64,000 nucleotides of DNA from Dichotomocladium elegans (taxonomy: Eukaryota; Mucoromycota; Mucoromycetes; Mucorales; Lichtheimiaceae). The DNA lies in contig JAIXMN010000006.1 of NCBI GenBank assembly GCA_025716815.1, positions 124,001 through 188,000 on the forward strand, written 5' to 3'. The notes under the pieces were generated by a model. It made no database searches, was not told the origin of the DNA, and worked only from the letters and a program-made list of their open reading frames with translations. Shown here one piece after another: positions 47,168 to 59,481 of the stretch (position 1 is the first letter of the stretch; the number at the start of each line of letters is the position of its first letter). Both the position numbers and the translations under genes were made by a program.

Positions 47168-48178
47168 ATGTACCATCACAATAACAACTACAGCAGCGCG
47201 GACCCTTATGCTGGCCAATATCCACCACCACCGCCTGTTGCATCCGGAGAACGACACTCTTCAGCGACACCAAACTACCCCTACAATCAGCAGCAGCCAG
47301 TGTCAGATGCGTATTACAATACACCCCAGCCTGTTGCTCCGATCCCCGCCGGCAACGATTATTACACCACCCCAGCCGCTGCTGTGCACGGAAATGATTA
47401 CTATGCAACCTCACATACCCAGGGAAACACCAACAATTATTACGCACCTCCAGCGGCTGCGAACACGAGCGATCACTACAACCAGCAGCCACCGTTCCAT
47501 CGATCTGAAGCGTATGACCCGAGCACCTATTATCCACATCCAAACACGGCTTACTATGAGGAAATTGAAGATACCCCAGCATCCCCGAAAACGCCCATTA
47601 TTGACAAGTCAAAATCGCCGTCAGCGGCCGCGACAACAGCGGCGGTGCCGACAAGCTCGAAGAACAATGACGGCTCGACATCGCCGGACACTAGAAAAAG
47701 AAAGAGCGCCGGTTTCTTTGGGTTTAGGAAAAACAAGTCTGAACCTGCAGTCGATGCCGAGAAGCAGCAGCAATCGGTTCCGCTCCATCCAGTGCCTGCG
47801 CCCGTTGATGAAAAACCGACGTATGTAGTGACCACTCGACCCTATGAAGAGCGAGGCCGAACATGCTGTTGCTATAATCCTGCGCTCACCTGCTGCTCGG
47901 TCTTCTGCATGCTGATCGCACTCGCTTTTCTGGCTGCAGGCGTGGCTATGATGATCGCTTCAAAGGTAGTAACCGACAAATGCACAAACGAATGCGGCAG
48001 CGGCGACCCAGCCAACAGCGATGGTTCATTCACCTTGCCAGACAGATGCACTGTAATCTGCAGTGATCCCCTCCACAAAGGACTCCTCTACGGTGGTGCG
48101 GTTGTCGCAGGGTTAGCCGGCATTTCGGCTATTTGGCGGTTCACCATGTGGTGCTGCGCAGGCTACTCGCGCAAGTAA
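47168..48178 (+). CDS. Two-pass membrane protein with Pro/Tyr-rich cytosolic tail, unknown function
   Basis: Single exon, 336 aa. The first 150 residues are rich in Asn, Tyr, Pro, Gln and Ala with repeated NDYYTTP/NDYYATS-like units, then a charged region with KSKSPSAAATT and TRKRKSAGFFGFRKNKSEP. A cysteine cluster (GRTCCCYNPALTCC) leads into TM1 (CSVFCMLIALAFLAAGVAMMI), then a 35-residue Cys-containing loop (CTNECG, CTVICS) that may carry disulfides, then TM2 (GLLYGGAVVAGLAGISAIW) and a short CC-containing end. The cysteines next to TM1 may be palmitoylated. I do not recognise a named family; fungal proteins of this plan are common. Confidence 0.75.
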   Translation: MYHHNNNYSSADPYAGQYPPPPPVASGERHSSATPNYPYNQQQPVSDAYYNTPQPVAPIPAGNDYYTTPAAAVHGNDYYATSHTQGNTNNYYAPPAAANTSDHYNQQPPFHRSEAYDPSTYYPHPNTAYYEEIEDTPASPKTPIIDKSKSPSAAATTAAVPTSSKNNDGSTSPDTRKRKSAGFFGFRKNKSEPAVDAEKQQQSVPLHPVPAPVDEKPTYVVTTRPYEERGRTCCCYNPALTCCSVFCMLIALAFLAAGVAMMIASKVVTDKCTNECGSGDPANSDGSFTLPDRCTVICSDPLHKGLLYGGAVVAGLAGISAIWRFTMWCCAGYSRK

Positions 48179-48274
48179 CATCAGAAAGTATACCCTCTTC
48201 CCCTGTAATAAAGTACTTTGTAAATTTTTTTTGTTATGCAATACATATGATGAGGTGATGCTTATATGGATATC

Positions 48275-49384
48275 CTAATGTCTATTCTTCTCCTTCTTCT
48301 CCTTCTTCTTCTTCTCTTTCTTGACCTTCTTGTCCTTCTTCTCCTTCTTTTTCTTCTTCTCTTTCTTGTCCTCAGCAGCTACTTCTTCTTTCCGCTTCTT
48401 TTTCTTCTTTTCCTTCGCCTCGCCCGCAGCATCATCGCATTTCCGCTTTTTGTCTCCGGCATCCTCGCGCTCGTCTTCCTTACGATCATAGAGATACTCC
48501 TTCATGACTCGGGCGTATTTGCCTTTCTGCTCGACGAGACCGCGACCACCTTTTCGGGCCGTTCGTCCTCCGCATGCAGCGAAGAGTTCACGATCGTCCA
48601 CTTTGATCGAGTAATCTTTCTCCTCATTATCACTATCATCATCCGCGGTGTTGTTGCTTTCTGAACCTGCGGCAGGTGATTCTGATCTGCAAAGGGAAAA
48701 AAACAGGTACACCATTAATCCAAGCTTTTGAAAGGACACCACATACATCGAGTCAGCCCCTATGTCCTTACCCAACAAGAACTTTGGAGCTCTTGACAAA
48801 ACCGCCGTACAAAGAGGTCCGTGCAATCATCTGTGCCATACTCGAGTGTGCCTTTTTGACGTCATCCATCAGGTTGTGCTGCTCGGCAATATCTGCCATA
48901 GACGACGTTGAAACGTTCTTTGTGGTGCCTATCGGTCGATGCGTGCTGATAATGCCTGTTCTGGATTTTCTGTCCTCACTCTTCTTTTTCAATGAAACCT
49001 TGACCTTTATATATATATGTATATACGTGATTGCATAAGTTTTGCTGAACCGATTTCAACGATTATTTCAATCACCTCATCGGTCTCGTCTTTTTCCACA
49101 GCAACGGCTTTTGCGCTTTTGTTGTACAAATGATCCCACCATGCAAAATCCCATTGCTGCTGATTTCCTCCAATACCCTTTGTATCGTTTTTAATGGTGA
49201 CCGCAATATGTTTTGTGTTGCCATGCTTATTCTTTCCTAGACCCTCCCCTCTAGATGGAGATAGAGAAAGAGGTGGCTTTAATTAAACATGGACCAAAAG
49301 TATCAAAAGGGCCAGATTTTACTTTTGCCAGCCGTATTTCTCAAGTTGATTCTTTGCAAAAGAATCGTTCCAGTTGTCGAGCAT
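48275..49384 (-). CDS. G-patch protein, GPATCH4-like, nucleolar type
   Basis: Four exons on the minus strand: 49384-49323, 49250-49076, 49004-48772, 48686-48275; 293 aa. The G-patch is split by intron 1: FAKNQLEKYGWQKGEGLGK then KHGNTKHIAVTIKNDTKGIG and WDFAWWDHLYNKSA, the pattern of GPATCH4. Later the block ELFAACGGRTARKGGRGL matches human GPATCH4's LLQACEGRTAHKAAR. The tail is a long lysine-rich stretch (about residues 215-293), as in nucleolar G-patch proteins. G-patch proteins activate DEAH helicases; GPATCH4 is tied to DHX15 and rRNA/snRNA maturation. The start codon is less certain: residues MLDNWNDS precede the usual beginning FAxxQLxKxGW. Confidence 0.8.
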
Positions 49385-49852
49385 TAAACAATAATGTGCG
49401 CTTTGGCTGTGTGATAGCCACCAAGAACCGAGAAAATAAAAAGAGGTGCAAATAAGCCACTGTTTGTGGCCCAAACCCTTTTCCTATTTTGGGACGGGTG
49501 GAAAAAAATACCAGCGTGAGCCAATTTTCGGGATCAGATGATAAGGGGAAGGAAAACCGCTTGATAGCAGTTTGACGCACCTAGCACATTTCGCAGAGCC
49601 CATGGTAGACACACGTGTGTGCCGAATCATCGATAGATGACAAGGACACGATAGTTGGGGCGTCTGTGATGAAATCCAAATTGGGAGGAACTTATACAAA
49701 CCCAATGACACCGCACAAAAAATGATGTCTATCGTGCGGCATATTTCTCTGTTACTCATTGCGCCAATAAAGCCTTGCTTCCCTTTTTTCCGTCATGCAT
49801 TCGGCCTACTTTTTGTTCTCCTTCTTCTTCCACACCCCACTTTTTCCAGTCA
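49385..49852. other. Divergent promoter region of the G-patch and inositol kinase genes
   Basis: The flanking genes point away from each other. No coding sequence supported. A pyrimidine-rich tract (about 49770-49850) lies directly before the plus-strand gene. Confidence 0.5.
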
Positions 49853-50902
49853 ATGTACACCCTCAAAAAGGAAGACTTCATGCCGTTCTCTAATAAAGTC
49901 GGAGGTCACGTCGCCATGTTCCGCCTCCCGTCCACCGGAGCGATTTGCAAAGATGTCACTGCAACGAATGAGCAGCTATTTTATAAAGATCTGCAAAACC
50001 ACCCCGAGTTTCTCCCGTTCGTACCACGGTACCTGGGCGCCATTCGGTTCTCCTTTGCTCGCAAGCAGCTCTGCTGGGAAGGTCCCTTTCCGCACTATAT
50101 GCCGTCGGCGGATACCCTGTACGATAACACAAGCGATGACGAGGAGGACGAAGATAACAAGCCGGCAGTTTCACGGCGGATAGGTCCGATCTGGTTAGCT
50201 CAGCTTGACTTAGTGCTCAAAGGGCAAGAGTACATTGTCATTGAAGATTTGACGCTCAACATGAAGATGCCGTGTGTCCTAGACCTAAAAATGGGAACAC
50301 GGCAGCACGGTGTTTACGCCTCAACTGCGAAGATGCAAAGCCAAACGACGAAATGCGAAAATTCTACTAGCAAGCTGCTCGGAGTGCGCATGTGCGGGAT
50401 GCAGGTTGGTGTATGATCGATTTTGCTGAGACACTATCACTGCCGCTCACATGGTCGGTCCACTTTTCAGGTGTACAAGGCGAGCGATCGAAGATACGTG
50501 GTGCAAGACAAGTACGCGGGCCGTAACATGTCATCCGCGGATTTCAGCGAGGCGTTGTATTCATATTTACATAATGGCTATCGGCTGCAAAGGGAGCACA
50601 TTCCGCTACTGTTGCATAAGCTTCGGCGGCTAGAGTCCCTTATTCTGTCGTTGCCCGGATATCGGTTTTTTGGGTCCAGCCTGTTAATCATTTACGACGG
50701 GCTTGACCGGTCCTGCCCCATTGACGTCCGTATCATTGACTTTGCTCACTCTATGACCCCTGGGGAGATGCAGGAGAGGTCCGCATTGATGACCTATCCG
50801 CCGGAGCATCCGGATAAACCCGATCAAGGTTATCTCTTGGGTCTACAAACCCTTATCCGGATCTTTGACCACATGACCCTATCATCGCCCCTGCCATCCT
50901 AA
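49853..50902 (+). CDS. Inositol hexakisphosphate kinase (Kcs1/IP6K family), catalytic core only
   Basis: Two exons, 49853-50404 and 50471-50902; 327 aa. These kinases make diphosphoinositol phosphates such as 5-InsP7, with roles in phosphate sensing and vacuole form. The inositol-binding PxxxDxKxG motif is in [14 protein letters not shown] (about residues 142-155), the ATP/metal motifs in [10 protein letters not shown] and the catalytic IDFAHS (about residue 295). The N-terminal lobe has [15 protein letters not shown] and [10 protein letters not shown]. Yeast Kcs1 is about 1050 aa; here the long N-terminal extension is missing and the protein resembles the catalytic half alone. Between the lobes is an acidic insert ([11 protein letters not shown]). 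Confidence 0.9.
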
Positions 50903-51169
50903 CCAACAGCTTTTTCTCCTCTTCCTCCCCGTACTCACTCACATCATGCTGTACCAATCATCAAGAGCATCCACGTATACGCAAACACACGCTCCAAAAT
51001 CACCCTGTATAGTTATGCATTTTATTTACTGAGAAATCTTGCATGCGCAGATATCAATTTACTCTTATCTGCGCTGGCACTGACATCATCATGGATTGAC
51101 CGCCATCAGCAGCAAAATAAAAAGAAGGAAATCCACGATTTCTTTTCTTCTCGCTTGTAAGCAAAATCC

Positions 51170-51620
51170 ATGGCGGACAATAACTTTCTTTGCAAACAGG
51201 ACCCCATTGATCACGAGTCCTTATTAAACAGCTTGAACGCTCTTTTAGCTGAGCGAGATCAGCATTTGAGAGGTCAACTTCAAGCTGTGTTGCTAAAAAG
51301 CATAAAACGAGGATTAACAAATCATCCATACATAGAATATTTCGAAAAGATGCATAGTATCGTGGATCAAATTAACGCCAGGCTGGGTCAATTCACTTCG
51401 ACACAAGATCCTCCGTTAATGGAAATATGTCATCAAGAAGCACAGCTGATTAAGAATATGCAGGAAGAACAAGGCATGTATGCGCATTCAGCATGACAGC
51501 GGAGAACGCTGAAAAGACCAATGGCTGTTCTTAGAACAACTAAGAGACCAGATCGTTCGGTTTGTCCAGGCCACGTCATCGTCCTTTCAGCAGATCTTTC
51601 AACAGGGCCCTTCTCCGTAG
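51170..51620 (+). CDS. Small helical/coiled-coil protein of unknown function
   Basis: Two exons, 51170-51473 and 51517-51620; 135 aa. It starts MADNNFLCKQDPIDHESLLN and is predicted to be helical throughout, with heptad-like stretches (LLNSLNALLAERDQHLRGQL; MEICHQEAQLIKNMQEEQ) and a Gln-rich end (SSSFQQIFQQGPSP). The model needs a GC donor (CAAG/GCATGT), which restores QDQWLFLEQLRDQIVRF; without splicing the frame stops at 51494. The size and helical nature suggest a subunit of a larger complex, but I do not recognise it. Confidence 0.6.
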
Positions 51621-52218
51621 ACCATCTTGTCTGCGCACAGCCATCCATTTGACCCCTTCCGCCCAGTTGGTTTGGAAAAAATAATTATTGCTTTTGGGAA
51701 GACCTCTCTTTTCTGCGCGTCAGCGATGTGTCCTCTGTCCTGCATTGTCTTTATTTTTACATAGTGGTTAGCCATTCCACATGTCTGAGTTGAGCGACCT
51801 TTAGGGAATGACAACACGTCATCCTCTGCTCCGTGAGTGCTTATCGCTTCTAGTTTGCCAAGTAGCGCACAATGGCTTCACCGAGAGCGAATTCGAGGTC
51901 CTAGAAGGAAAAGGCGGGTGCGCATGTGTACATGTGTGGGCCGAGGAAATAGTGAATGACCGGGAATGCCGTGCAGGCCAATGTTAAGCTGGTTCGGAGC
52001 GTGAGCGAAGGTTGCAGCGCCCCATTCTCCCCCCCCACTCACCACCCTCCCACCCCCCACTCGCTCGCTCGCTCGTAGCGACCGGTGCATTTCTTTCCTT
52101 TCTCGCCCCTTCCCCCCAACCCACCGCTTCAACTGAATACTCTTCCTTCTCCTCCCCTGGTAGTATCCTTCGTCAATGCTCTTCATCTCTCCGTGCATCG
52201 CTACTAATACACTTCAAG
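51621..52218. other. Intergenic region upstream of LSM12
   Basis: 600 bases. A strongly C-rich tract (about 52025-52125) precedes the LSM12 start and probably belongs to its promoter or 5' UTR. Confidence 0.5.
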
Positions 52219-53156
52219 ATGGAAGGCTCAGCACAGTTGCAGCGCCGGAAATCGTTGACTAAGGCGGCAACGTCGACTAAGAAAATCCTTGGGCGCCGGA
52301 TCAAGGTCAAGACGGTGGCTAATGAAGAGATCGAAGGTCGCATATACACTTACGATCGCTTGACGAATTGCATCGCACTTGATATCCTTTTTATGTCTAC
52401 GAATTACTAATCCCTCCTCACTCTCAAACACAATGTGTTGTTTGCATCTTATGTTTTGTGAGAGCGCGCGTGTCTGTGTGTGCGTCTATGGTTTATCCTT
52501 AACTTTGGATTTCACAGTGTTCAACGTTAGCCAGTAACAACAACAATGGCAGTCGAAAGGGACTTTCGTTCCGCATCATCAAGATTTCGCACATCAAAGA
52601 AGTGCTGTCTAACGAAGAAGATACTTCGAGCGATTTGCTTCCGATCAACGTCGTCAATGTTGAGCGACTCGATGCTCGGGAGTCCAGCACACTCAAGAGT
52701 CGGCAGCAGCGAGCGGCCAAGATGGGCGTCGGCGTTACTAAAGAAGCGCAGGACATATTTGACGCACTCTGCAAAACGTAAAGTCTGCGATGACCATCCG
52801 CATAGCACCATTCGAAAAGTTTACCCCTCCCCCCCCATGATGGACTGTTCTCACACACACACATATATATATACCGATCTGCATAGGTTGCCGTGTCGCT
52901 GGTCAAACGATACCATTGTTGTCCTGGATGAAGTGATCATAGTGCCGCCGTATCACGTTGATAGCTGCAAGGCAAATGCCTCGTCAGCTGCGTCATTGGC
53001 TCGTGTCAAAAAAGTGGTATGTCTTCTTTTTGGGCGGGGCAAATGGGTATTTAAAGAGAAGATAGTATGAAGGGTTTCTTTTTTGTAATGGTAATAACAT
53101 ATGGGTTATTATTATAGCTGGAAGGCGAAAGGAGACGCTTGGAGAGAAAGCAATAA
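52219..53156 (+). CDS. LSM12: LSM12 homolog (LSm domain plus anticodon-binding-like domain)
   Basis: Four exons: 52219-52381, 52516-52777, 52887-53016, 53118-53156; 197 aa. The N-terminal LSm-like fold reads LGRRIKVKTVANEEIEGRIY, then YDRLTNCIALECSTLAS across the first intron and FRIIKISHIKEVLS, aligning with human LSM12 (AFDYQSKMLALKCPSSS then LLINLQYVSEVEII). The second domain has GVGVTKEAQDIFDAL, WSNDTIVVLDEVIIVPPY and a final RVKKVLEGERRRLERKQ. LSM12 binds ataxin-2/Pbp1 and takes part in RNA and NAADP-related processes. The first intron is of the minor AT-AC class, described separately; with a GT donor the ALECS match is lost. Confidence 0.88.
52382..52515 (+). other. U12-type AT-AC intron in LSM12
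   Basis: 134-nt intron beginning ATATCCTTTT, the minor-spliceosome 5' consensus, and ending TTTATCCTTAACTTTGGATT then TCAC. The branch-site consensus TCCTTAAC is perfect and lies 12 to 15 bases from the AC end, the spacing typical of U12 introns. Removing exactly this segment joins G to AG (Glu) and gives CIALECSTL, matching human LSM12. No GT-AG alternative preserves that match. Confidence 0.85.
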
Positions 53157-53408
53157 AGAGAGAGAGAGAGAGAAAGGAAAGGAAAAAATAAAACGTCTAC
53201 TTTCTTATCTGGGCGTGCGCGCGCATGTGTGGGGTGCGTGCATGTGCGTGTCGCACGTTTTAGCGATGCTTGCTTTCTCGTAGTCGTCTAACTTCCGTAT
53301 AGTAAGTAGTTAAATGGGGGAACAAGGCAAAAGGAAGGGTAGGGGCTAAAGAATGAATGAATGGATATAGCGGGGGAAAAAGGGGATGGGGGCAATTAGT
53401 TAGTTCAT

Positions 53409-54892
53409 TTACTGCTTGGCCTGGGTGGTGACGCCCATGTGGTGGAGCCTGTCTAACCAGAGCTCAGCGCGGTCAACTGTATCTGAAAAAACGTCAGATA
53501 CCGATTGAAGCATTTCGATGGACTCGCCACCAAAGTTTAAAAGTTTGATGGACGCCTCCTGCATGTGTTGATTGCTAGATTCGCTGCTACCGCCAGCATG
53601 CGCGTTTGTTGATTTTAAACTAGCATTCGCCTTTGCTGGGAGACCGAGAATAAAGCCGCGCACAGTTTCCTTCGCCTGCTGTGGTAGACTTGAGCCCGCG
53701 TACTTGCTCACGACTTCAACGACTTTGCGCACGGTATTGACAATTTCCTTCTTGATCGTTTGGACGGTATCCGGGTTTGCCTCAGCAGGCGCGGTTGCTA
53801 GGGACACCAGATAGCTGCGTAGCAGAGCCATTTGTTGTTCAATATGATGGATCGCATACTGAGTGGGGCACATTGTGATACATAGAATGAGTGTTTGTCA
53901 TCATCATCATCATCCACGGCTCGAATATATCATGTGATTTTTACCTGGAGCCAGCTCAAGCAGTAACGGAGGCATTTCATGCTTTCTTCGCTAATTACGG
54001 CAGCTGTCGTACCTGCGGCAGAACTGGCATGGACGACCAGCTGCTGCCAGGTGCTGGTGGGTTGATGACGGGTGCGGCGCGGATGAGATTTGATGGCATA
54101 AGGTGAAGTGGAACGTCGGGCTGCTGCTGCTGCTGCTGCTTGATAATGAACAACGAAATTAACATATATATATTTTAGGATGTAACATGCAAACATGCCT
54201 GGATCATCATTGTTGTTTCGCCGTCTCCGTAAAGATTCACGGTCTGGATGGTCTGAAATGGACGTCTTTGCGAGGATTTTGGCTGTGGCAACAGTGACAT
54301 CGTCGTCATCGTCCGTTATTGCTGCGGTATCGGGAAGATGGATAGCTGTGGGCGGTTTGGCGGAGGAGCTGCTCGACCGCCGGTTGTTGTTGTAAAGCCC
54401 GTAGATGGATCCAACCATTTCTGCACCGTACTTTACCATGTTGCTGGAACCTTGGTAGGCCCTCCAGGCTGAATTCACGATTCCATAGTCAGATGAGGTA
54501 TTGAGAGCTGTCTGCTGATGATGTGGAGATGGGTGGATAAGCGGATGATGATGATGGTGATGGTGGTCATCCTCAGTTGTGGCAATAGATGAATCGCTCG
54601 AAAATGAAAAGTAACGAAGCGTAGGTGATGTTGGGCCCGAAAGCTGCGGAAGGGCGATCTTGCCTGGGATTGTACACGTTAAATATGGTCTGCTATCATA
54701 TAAGTCTACGCGCATAGGTTCCCTTTTGCTACCTTCTTGCTGAGCCATGCCCCCTAATGCCTCAGCAGCAAGCTGGACGTCTGGATCTGCGGTGTCTACA
54801 CACATTGAGGCGACTGAAATCGGTTTATCTTCGTCAGTGTTGCATATTTGCGAAAGGGCCATCGGCGAAGCGGGCAGCTGTGATTGGGCCAT
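53409..54892 (-). CDS. OPI1: Opi1-family transcriptional regulator
   Basis: Three exons on the minus strand: 54892-54199, 54138-53945, 53858-53409; 445 aa. In yeast Opi1 represses phospholipid genes when it leaves phosphatidic acid at the ER and enters the nucleus. The diagnostic block is in exon 2/3: WQQLVVHASSAAGTTAAVIS then EESMKCLRYCLSWLQYAIHH. Earlier regions: IALPQLSGPTSPTLRYFSFS, a His run (DDHHHHHHHH), WRAYQGSSNMVKYGAEMVGS, and an acidic stretch ITDDDDDVTVA. The 60-nt segment 54139-54198 is in frame but encodes an odd aromatic stretch; it has a GC donor (CCAG/GCATGT) and an AAG acceptor and I treat it as an intron. Retention would give 465 aa. Convergent with LSM12. Confidence 0.88.
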
Positions 54893-55738
54893 TGTGCAGG
54901 AAGAGGGGTAGTTGTTGGATTGAAGGAAAGACAAAAGAAGAAGAGGGGAAAAAAGAGTGGGGTGGGGGAATATTGTATTTGGAGATCGTCAAGGAAACGC
55001 AGGATGGAATGTACTTCGTTTTCACGTGCTGCAACAGTAACGGTGTGCCATGTATCACAGAATCAAGCAAAACGAAAATTGAATGGGGTGCTTTTCATCT
55101 TCTTCCACACATGTAATCTGTCCTTTAGACCAAAGGGCCTGCACTATATATCGCCGCAAGGATCGTCTTTCCACCCGTACCATCCCCCTCTACTGTTTGG
55201 TATATCCGAGACATTTTTCCTTTGGCCATGCTTTCCACATCCCCCGACAGGTTGTTGTCATTCTGGCCAAGCAACTAGCTGTGCATAAAGCCAAAATCGA
55301 TTAGGCAAGCACAACCAAGGATTGCTGCGAGAGCACTCGGTCCCATAATTTTTCCCGAATAAGGTTTTTCATATGTTAAAGCGTTACGAGATTTTTCCGT
55401 AGATCTGGTTGGAACTTTGATAAAGCCGTGTCCTCACAGGGGGGAGTGGTTTAAGGCTGTCCGTTCCCACAAATAACGTGGTGTGTGGGTCTCAATATAC
55501 CGACAGCGGATAAAATGGGTAATAAGGCGTTTGAAAGACTTATATTTGTGTGTGTGTGTGTGACTGTCGTCCGATGGTTCCTATATTTTATCCATGAGAA
55601 CAATAGGTAACCCTGCCACAGGTTGCCTCGTATGTAACACAGGTGCCGCGGCAGAATAGTTTCTGTTTATCTGGCGTAGGCGGAGTAAAGCATCCGAATT
55701 TTTCTTCCACCTCTCTCTTCCATGCCCAAAAAATGTAG
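54893..55738. other. Divergent promoter region of OPI1 and ZMAT5
   Basis: 850 bases between head-to-head genes. A plus-strand frame at 54884-55288 has no recognised motif. A GT microsatellite lies at about 55548-55562. Confidence 0.5.
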
Positions 55739-56295
55739 ATGCCGACATTGGACTACCGCTTCGCTGGGTTCTCACCATCATGGTTAGATTACTGTGACGT
55801 ATGCCGCTGTTCCTTTCCTGACAATCAAACCAATCGACGCAATCACATCGACGGTGCGCTCCATCAAGCTAATCAAAGATTCCACTATGACTGGTTTAAA
55901 GGTCTGTTCACCTACAGGGGCCATAGCTTGCATAATCTAAAATCACTACTTTCTCAGAGCCCGAGGAACTCATTGCAGACCGACAAAAGAGATCGCCCTG
56001 CTACAAGTATATGACGTATGGGCATTGTCCCTCTGGATTCCATTGCATGTATAGCCACATCACCTACGACGCGGCGGGTCAAATTATTCTGCCACCTGAT
56101 ATTATTGAATGGATGCAACAACGCTTTGGCCCTTCACAGGAAGCAGCACAAACAGCAGAAGCAGCTGCAGCATCGCTGCCTCAAAAACGTTATAGGCTTC
56201 CTACAGGATGGAAAGTGCGGACCCTTCCTCCATCATTGAAACCACCTCCTGCAAAAGGAGGTTTTGATTGGACCGTCACAGCATCATGGGGATAA
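55739..56295 (+). CDS. ZMAT5: ZMAT5 homolog, U11/U12 snRNP 20 kDa protein (minor spliceosome)
   Basis: Two exons, 55739-55901 and 55958-56295; 166 aa (human ZMAT5 is 170). It starts with a matrin/U1C-type C2H2 zinc finger, YCDVCRCSFPDNQTNRRNHI then GALHQANQRFHYDWF, followed by a CCCH finger (CYKYMTYGHCPSGFHCMYSH) and ends in TLPPSLKPPPAKGGFDWTVT then ASWG, matching the human end (ELPPSLRAPPPGGW..VQWG). The order U1C-type finger, CCCH finger, proline-rich end is specific to ZMAT5. The human protein belongs to the U11/U12 di-snRNP, which recognises U12-type introns; one such intron is 3.2 kb upstream. Confidence 0.88.
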
Positions 56296-56443
56296 GAACG
56301 AATTCAATCTGGCTTACCCATCATCAAAAGCATCGACGATCGACCGTATCTGTTTTTACAAAAGAATGCAACCCATTCCCCGCATACCTTCGCGTCAGGA
56401 ACATACGCGCACTATTTACGCATCAACCATAATTTATTTCTAC

Positions 56444-58177
<1,734 letters not shown>

Positions 58178-58426
58178 ATGAACACCCGTCCTTTCACAAT
58201 GCATCCCGTTGACTTCAAGTCTGAGGAACCTTATCCGCGTACAGTCGAATTTCACCAATGCGTCGATTACCTGTGGCGGGACAAAAGGCTCCTTGTCATG
58301 CGCCCCGGTATACGTGAAAATGAATATCTTCTTGACAGTATCAATGCTTGCTATAACACCCGGATGCAACGGAGGCAACAACTAGCACGTAGTGTACATA
58401 TGGAGACGATCCTTGAAGAAGAGTGA
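58178..58426 (+). CDS. Small protein of unknown function
   Basis: 82 aa, single exon, ATG to TGA. Starts MNTRPFTMHPVDFKSEEPYP and contains VDYLWRDKRLLVMRPGIREN and NACYNTRMQRRQQLARSVHM. A TATA box sits 48 bases upstream and a following AT-rich region could carry the 3' end, which favours a real gene over chance. No family is recognised. Confidence 0.5.
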   Translation: MNTRPFTMHPVDFKSEEPYPRTVEFHQCVDYLWRDKRLLVMRPGIRENEYLLDSINACYNTRMQRRQQLARSVHMETILEEE

Positions 58427-59481
58427 TAATAGCTCGTTGCTTCTCTGTACATTATTATTTCGTCTGTGTTGTAAATATTAAAAATCTGTTGGTCAAAGCG
58501 TTTAACGGGCATTTCCGGAACCAACATCGCTCGAATAGTGGGCCAATCACCATCTCTGAATAGTCCAGCTGGTACACCACATGCTCCCAAACAGACCAAG
58601 AGACAGTCCCCGTGTCCATCGCCTTTTTCATCTCACATGATCTGGGAGAGGCATTATCGTCTCATGGGATGGCGAGCATAGAAAGCATGCATCTTACGCC
58701 TTCGTCTCTCCATTTGCCATGTCAGCTCATCAGCTCTATTTGGTGTATATCACACTAAATAAACAATGATCCATTATCTTTGCTACTTTAGATCTTCAAT
58801 CTCGATACCCCAAACGTCGCAGTATGTAACTAGCTGGCAGCGTAATATTTGGTGGTCGCGGATCGTCGGTAGGGCCATGAATCGAGCACCGTCTAGAAAG
58901 AAAGCGGGGTGGAGTCTTATTCTCGCACATAGAAAACAACATTTGGAGGACTTGAGATCATCAAGCATGTTCGGCACCGAACTGAGATCGCTTGTTCGGT
59001 TTGAACCGGTTGAGGATCACAGTAGTCTACGAGTGTTCTGCTCTCTTGGTTTATGGCTGGGAGTGCGCGTTACATTATGTGCTGAGTTCGCGGAACATTG
59101 ATGGATTGGAAGGATTGCCTAGACATCCTCGAGAAGTCAAAGTAGTTGTGATCAGGCATAAAGAGATTAATCAAGCCGACAGGAATGCCTCGGCAAATGC
59201 AGCTTTCCTGGCTCTCATTCCTGCATCGCTGTGGCCCTGGCTGACCGCAGCATATGTTTACCTGCTTCTTGCATACGGTCAGCTGCAACTTCTTGGCCAG
59301 CAAATAGGAGTGGTGGCAGACTTGGAGATGCGCCTGCAAAATAGACGACTGTGTGCAGATAAGTCATCCCTGAGCAAAAAAGAACATGGATAATTGCAGT
59401 TTTCCTTGCTATAGCATAATCCATAGGTTTGTATGGAAAAGCCCAATAGAGTCCAGATAATTTTTTTTTATCAAACAAGAT
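58427..59481. other. Intergenic region with overlapping open frames
   Basis: Frames on both strands overlap (plus 58992-59393, minus 59070-59339), none with a recognised motif or splice structure. The 3' UTR of the peroxiredoxin gene comes from the right. Confidence 0.45.

Noticed and set aside
48266..48664. 132-codon Leu/Phe-rich frame on the plus strand that looks like a membrane protein
   Set aside because: It is the complement of the lysine-rich tail of the GPATCH4-like gene; AAG/AAA codons read as CTT/TTT.
52382..52534. GT-AG alternative for the LSM12 intron (donor at 52395, acceptor at 52534)
   Set aside because: It keeps frame but uses a poor donor (GTCTAC), and replaces the conserved LECSTLAS segment by LDILFI; the AT-AC intron has perfect signals and a better protein match.
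58992..59393. 133-codon plus-strand frame with a hydrophobic stretch
   Set aside because: No credible start, no family, and equally long frames on the opposite strand.
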